From assembly GCF_000013405.1 (NCBI RefSeq), contig NC_007759.1:3039001-3103000 (forward strand): a stretch of 64,000 bases of DNA, given 5' to 3'. This document shows positions 60,047 to 64,000 of the stretch, piece by piece (the first letter of the stretch is position 1; each line of letters starts with the position of its first letter). The DNA comes from Syntrophus aciditrophicus SB. GTDB taxonomy: Bacteria; Desulfobacterota; Syntrophia; Syntrophales; Syntrophaceae. A model generated the notes under the pieces. It did no database searches. It had not been told where the DNA came from and was given only the letters and a program-made list of their open reading frames with translations. A program made the position numbers and the translations under genes.

Positions 60047-60258
60047 GTTTGACGGTATTTCTCCATAAGATCCGTGTCAATGCAATAAGCAGGAGCGGGT
60101 ATCCTTCGCTGCGCGGGATACTGCTGCCTGATAGCTCATTTGCTCCGGATTTGCAAGGTGAGAGTGCCCATTCCAGCTGCTGAACATCGGTCGGATGCTC
60201 CGTCGTCTTTCTCCCTATGATGATTCTTTAAAAAGACGGTTCGTTCGGATATGATCGG

Positions 60259-61479
60259 TCAGTTCCCCTCGGGATGGCGCAGTTCTTCCTCTTTCGGCGG
60301 CATCCTGTCCCTGTAGCTTCCCTCGTAAAGTTCGTATTCCAGAAGACGGCATTCAATGCCGCTGTTGAAGAAGACAAGGCGGCGCCGGGTTTTCAGACCG
60401 ACTTTCCTGGCCAGCTCGATATTCCCTGTAAAGATGAATCCCCGGTAGCCCGGACAGGCGTTTTTGAGGAAATTTCCCATTCCGGCGTACGTTTTTTCCA
60501 GCTTCTGCACATTTCCCAGACGCTCTCCGTAGGGAGGATTCATGATCACGATTCCCGCTTCCGGGGGAATATCCGTTTCCGTATAATCGCAAACGGCCAG
60601 ACGGATCCAGTTCTGAACGCCGGCGTTGACGGCGTTCTGCTCCGCGGCGGCGATGGCCCGCCGGTCCATATCCGTGGCGATGATCTGTCCCGGGAAACGG
60701 CGGGCAGCCTTTTCCTGTGCTTTTCTTCGCAGTTCCTTCCACAGAGCTGCAGGAAATCCTTTGATATGCCGAAAGCCGAAATTGCTTCGCAACAGGCCCG
60801 GCGCGCGGTTCAGGGCGATCAGGGCGGCTTCGATGGCAATCGTTCCACTGCCGCACATGGGATTGACAAAGGGGCCTTTTCCGTTCCAGCCCGTGGCGAG
60901 GACAATAGCCGCCGCAAGGGTTTCCTGCATGGGGGCCTGAACGGGGATCTTCCTGTATCCCCGGCGGGAGAGGGGCTCTCCGGACGTATCCAGATAAAGC
61001 TGCGCCCTCGTCCCCTTCCAGAAGAGATGCACCACCGCCCGATCCCGCGCCGGACCGGAATCCGGCCGCCGCCCGCAGATTCGCTGAAGACGGTCGACAA
61101 TGGCGTCCTTGCATTTCTGGTTGGCAAAACGCGTGTCCCGAATCGAGGGGTGATCCACGGTGGAAGTCACGCAGAGATACCCGTCCTCATGCAGAATGCT
61201 TTCCCAGGACAGGCCGGCAATCCAGCGATAGAGTTCGTTGGGATCATTCACCGCACCTTCGGCCAGAAGATAGAGAACGCGGTGTCCCGTACGCAGATGA
61301 AGATTCAGACGCAGGGAATCCTCCAGGGTTCCCTCGGTCAGGATGGCAGCCTCCCGCTCATAATCGACCGGAAAGTCCAGGGATTCGATTTCGTTTTTCA
61401 GGTACGGAGCGATTCCCTTTGGACAGGTCACCAGGATCCTGCTGAATTTCTTCCAGAGGGAGATGCGTCTTGAATTCAT
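60259..61479 (-). CDS. RlmL/RlmK-type rRNA (guanine-N2) methyltransferase
   Basis: A 406-residue THUMP-domain methyltransferase. Residues 12-165 hold the THUMP-like RNA-binding region (ILVTCPKGIAPYLKNEIESL); the catalytic part has VNPMCGSGTIAIEAALIALN (SAM binding) and IVIMNPPYGERLG (NPPY catalytic motif). It matches the N-terminal RlmL half; the RlmK half of the E. coli fusion is absent. The expected target is 23S rRNA guanine N2, by family. Confidence 0.88.
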   Translation of the reverse strand: MNSRRISLWKKFSRILVTCPKGIAPYLKNEIESLDFPVDYEREAAILTEGTLEDSLRLNLHLRTGHRVLYLLAEGAVNDPNELYRWIAGLSWESILHEDGYLCVTSTVDHPSIRDTRFANQKCKDAIVDRLQRICGRRPDSGPARDRAVVHLFWKGTRAQLYLDTSGEPLSRRGYRKIPVQAPMQETLAAAIVLATGWNGKGPFVNPMCGSGTIAIEAALIALNRAPGLLRSNFGFRHIKGFPAALWKELRRKAQEKAARRFPGQIIATDMDRRAIAAAEQNAVNAGVQNWIRLAVCDYTETDIPPEAGIVIMNPPYGERLGNVQKLEKTYAGMGNFLKNACPGYRGFIFTGNIELARKVGLKTRRRLVFFNSGIECRLLEYELYEGSYRDRMPPKEEELRHPEGN

Positions 61480-62204
61480 GGTCGCGCCTTTTCCTTTTGT
61501 TGTTCTGTTCGCCCGGCGGCCCTTTCATAGCGCCGACATTGACAACTTCTTCCGGCCGCGCGGCACATTGCTTAACGCGGTGTCCGGATCGACTTTTTCC
61601 ACCGCCTGGCGTCCCTTCCGCAGGGAGATAATGGAATGCACCAGGACAGTCGGAACATGGCGTCACGTTTCATACATACTTTGATGTGCCTTATATTTCC
61701 ATACTTTTATAAGACGGGCTCCTTCCGGTGACAGAAAATTTGAGAAAATACGGTTTTTGTGAAGAGGATTTGCCACTTTCCCCTTCTCCGGACAAGGTTT
61801 CGCATGGTCTCTTTTGTTTTTGAAAGCAGCAGTGAACAATATAAAGCAGCGTGCGAGACAAGAAATATTTCTTCCTCAAGCTGTCCATAGATTTTATCAG
61901 CACTCAACTCTATGGACTGGAAACGAGCAGCGATCAATTTGATCGTTACACGGAATTTTCAGGGAACGGATTTATCCAGACATATGCCATTCAAGAATCT
62001 GTTTTCTGATATGATAACGATGCCATATTTTCTTCCCTGACCATCTCCCCTGCTGCAATCGATAAAAACAGCGCACAATAAAAATCCAGAAAGAAATTGA
62101 CATCGGTGTTACCTTATTCTAAAAAATATTATCAAGAATTTTGATGTTGCTCCAAGGACGAATTTTCCCAAATTATTACATCACTGCAGCGTTGAAGGTA
62201 CATT
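61480..62204 (+). other. 725-base gap before the FmdE gene
   Basis: No gene is recognised on either strand; short frames here have poor composition. A weak promoter-like pair TTGACA-N17-TAAAAA lies at 62097-62125, about 80 bases before the FmdE start. I looked for, and did not find, a convincing riboswitch fold. Confidence 0.4.
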
Positions 62205-62840
62205 ATGCAGAAAGATAAAATAAAAACCGATTGGTCTCACGGTGAAAACCCGGAGGATTACAAATGCTGTGTAGCCTTCCACGGCCACGATTGCCCCGGT
62301 CTGGCCGTTGGTTACCGGGCTGCACAGGCGGCCCTGGCGGCACTTTGCGGGGAGCGTGCCGAAGATGAGGAACTGGTGGCCATCGTAGAGACAGACGCAT
62401 GCGGCGTCGATGCCCTCCAGGTCCTGACTGGCTGTACTTTCGGCAAGGGAAACCTCATCTATCAGGACCATGGCAAACACGTCTTCACTCTTATCGAACG
62501 AAAATCAGGACGTGGGGTGCGCGTTGCCCTCAAAGCCGGGGTTATGGAGATGAACGAGCGTCACTTGACGCTCATGGAAAAGGTGCATCAGATGACCGCA
62601 ACTCCGCATGAGACCGCTGAATTTTGGAAGATCCACAGTCAAAAGGCTCTTGAGATTCTGCAAAAACCCATTGAAACCCTTTTTAATATTCAACCTATCA
62701 ACCGGACGCTCCCTCCCAAGGCTCGGAGGGAGCCCTCCCGTCTCTGCGCCCGTTGCGGCGAACCTGCCATGGGCTCGAAACTGGTCGTTCTCGATGGACG
62801 AGAGGTCTGCCGCGACTGCCTCCAACCGGAAGAAAGGTGA
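62205..62840 (+). CDS. FmdE-family protein with C-terminal zinc ribbon
   Basis: A 211-residue protein. Residues 15-150 form the FmdE domain with FHGHDCPGLAVGYRAA and ETDACGVDALQVLTGCTFGKGNL, whose cysteines and histidine bind metal. A C-terminal zinc ribbon has CARCGEPA and CRDC. FmdE was named from a formylmethanofuran dehydrogenase operon, but many members sit beside metal ABC transporters. Here FecCD and ABC genes follow within 8 bases. A metal-related role (sensing, storage or insertion) is inferred. Confidence 0.85.
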   Translation: MQKDKIKTDWSHGENPEDYKCCVAFHGHDCPGLAVGYRAAQAALAALCGERAEDEELVAIVETDACGVDALQVLTGCTFGKGNLIYQDHGKHVFTLIERKSGRGVRVALKAGVMEMNERHLTLMEKVHQMTATPHETAEFWKIHSQKALEILQKPIETLFNIQPINRTLPPKARREPSRLCARCGEPAMGSKLVVLDGREVCRDCLQPEER

Positions 62841-62847
62841 CTTTGCC

Positions 62848-63933
62848 ATGGCCGTCGCAGTCACCAGTCCGCCAACGCTTGCCTATCGAACGGCAGTCCG
62901 GGGGAAAATTCTCATACTCTTCTCTTGCTTTGCTCTGCTCGTTATTCTGATGCTCCTGGCCATAGTTGTGGGTTCCTATAGTCTCTCCATCAGGGATGTC
63001 CTGCTGACCTTAATGGGCCAAGGGGAAGGGGCAATGCGGGCAGTAATATGGGAAATCCGCCTGCCCCGGATCGCCTCGGCGGTCATCGCCGGCAGTGGAC
63101 TGGCCCTTACGGGCACAGTCTTTCAATGCCTTCTGAAAAACCCTCTCGCTTCGGCATCGACACTGGGTATCAGCCACGGGGCGGCCTTCGGGGCGGCCTT
63201 TGCCATTGTTATCCTGGGCGCCGGCGGATTCCAGAGCAGCGCCCTGCGCACCGCTGCCTCCGGCCAGTGGGCCCTGCACGGGGTCTATTCCATCACCCTT
63301 TTAGCCTTTGCTGGCGCTCTGGCGGCTACGCTATCCATTCTGGCCATAGCCCGTCTCAGAGAGATGTCCGCTGAGGCGGTCATCCTCGCCGGGGTAGCCC
63401 TATCGGCACTCTTCACTTCCGGAACGATTCTGCTTCAGTATTTCGCCGCGGATGTAGAGATCGCGGCTGTCGTCTTCTGGACCTTCGGGGATGTAGCGCG
63501 CGCTACTTGGCGGGACATCGGCCTTATGGGAATCGCCACTTCCATAGCCCTGGGTTACTTCATAATGCGCCAGTGGGATCTCAACGCCTTAACCGCCGGC
63601 GAAGAGGTGGCCCGAGGCTTGGGCGTAAACGTAGACCGATTCCGTCGGCGTGGCATGTTTTGGGCCGCCTTCGTGGCTGCCCTAATCACCTGCTTCCAAG
63701 GTGTGATCGCTTTCATCGGCCTGCTGGCACCCCACATTGCCCGCAAGCTTGTGGGTTCGGACCATAGACTGCTGACCCCGCTATCTTGCCTGGTGGGGGC
63801 GCTTCTGCTGCTGGGGTCCGACACGTTAGGCCGGATTTTCGTTGGTTCTGGCTCCCTTCCAGTTGGGGTCATCACCAGCTTCATGGGGGCGCCGCTTTTT
63901 CTCTTTCTGCTCCTGCGGGGGACTTCGCGATGA
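62848..63933 (+). CDS. FecCD/BtuC-family metal-chelate ABC transporter permease
   Basis: A 361-residue permease with about ten membrane segments. Family signatures: WEIRLPRIASAVIAGSGLALTGTVFQCLLKNPLASASTLGISHGAAFGAA, split over TM2-TM3, and HIARKLVGSDHRLLTPLSCLVGALLLLGSDTLGRI near the end. Start ATG 62848 follows GAAAGGTGAC. It overlaps the ATPase gene (ATGA). The family imports iron-siderophores, heme or cobalamin; linkage to FmdE suggests a less usual metal complex. Confidence 0.9.
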   Translation: MAVAVTSPPTLAYRTAVRGKILILFSCFALLVILMLLAIVVGSYSLSIRDVLLTLMGQGEGAMRAVIWEIRLPRIASAVIAGSGLALTGTVFQCLLKNPLASASTLGISHGAAFGAAFAIVILGAGGFQSSALRTAASGQWALHGVYSITLLAFAGALAATLSILAIARLREMSAEAVILAGVALSALFTSGTILLQYFAADVEIAAVVFWTFGDVARATWRDIGLMGIATSIALGYFIMRQWDLNALTAGEEVARGLGVNVDRFRRRGMFWAAFVAALITCFQGVIAFIGLLAPHIARKLVGSDHRLLTPLSCLVGALLLLGSDTLGRIFVGSGSLPVGVITSFMGAPLFLFLLLRGTSR

Positions 63934-64000
63934 TTCTCTCCGTTTCCGGCATCGAGTTCGCCTACAACAGTCGTCCTGTTCTCGACGGTGTGACCTTCGA
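63930..64000 (+). CDS. ABC transporter ATP-binding protein, cut by window end
   Basis: Only the first 23 residues are visible (MILSVSGIEFAYNSRPVLDG, then VTF), typical of FepC/BtuD-type ATPases before their Walker A motif. The start overlaps the permease stop. The rest lies outside the window. Confidence 0.8.
   Translation, partial: MILSVSGIEFAYNSRPVLDGVTF

Overview
The window looks like the chromosome of a strictly anaerobic, aromatic-degrading bacterium of the Syntrophus type (former Deltaproteobacteria, Desulfobacterota). This is inferred from gene content only: a class II benzoyl-CoA reductase (Bam) operon, two selenocysteine-encoding UGA codons, abundant iron-sulfur and flavin modules, many sigma54-type regulators, NifA, and both type I and type III glutamine synthetases. 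No rRNA, tRNA or CRISPR array was found.

Region 1 (about 0.4-15 kb, minus strand) is an aromatic-acid module: an EntE-like aryl-AMP ligase, a DASS-type anion transporter, then genes in the order bamB-C-D-E-F-G-H-I. These encode an AOR-like tungsten catalytic subunit, a ferredoxin, an HdrD-like subunit, a selenocysteine HdrA, a selenocysteine MvhD, and NuoE/F/G-like subunits. Conventional gene calling breaks bamE and bamF at in-frame TGA codons. Both codons sit in cysteine positions of known selenoprotein families, and both have a hairpin just downstream. A sigma54 promoter precedes the ligase, with a nearly perfect palindromic element about 100 bp upstream of it.

Region 2 (15-21.4 kb, plus strand) starts with a complete ISL3-type insertion sequence (1313 bp, 24-bp inverted repeats, 8-bp target duplication). 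It landed exactly at the start codon of a PAS histidine kinase. The kinase and its NtrC-type partner resemble BamW/BamV, so the insertion probably affects control of region 1. A NifA-like activator follows.

Region 3 (21.6-36.7 kb, plus strand) is a glutamine hub: a split ferredoxin-type glutamate synthase behind a sigma54 promoter, glnA, then the glutamine amidotransferase genes carA, guaA, carB and purF, and an amidohydrolase.

Region 4 (37-49.3 kb) is mixed. It holds an outer-membrane porin-like protein, a Tat-exported phosphoesterase, a consensus parS site (40601-40616), a lipoprotein with 81-bp tandem repeats, glnN, a kefF/kefC-like pair whose transporter gene is frameshifted, an enoyl-CoA hydratase-like enzyme and a VanZ-like membrane protein.

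Region 5 (49.4-64 kb) has glycogen phosphorylase followed by an Rsb-like partner-switching module (REC-PP2C phosphatase, STAS protein, anti-sigma kinase). Converging on it are a hybrid histidine kinase and a separate HPt protein. Then come a CDF metal exporter, an L,D-transpeptidase, murI and an rRNA methyltransferase. The window ends in an FmdE-FecCD-ABC metal uptake locus cut by the right edge.
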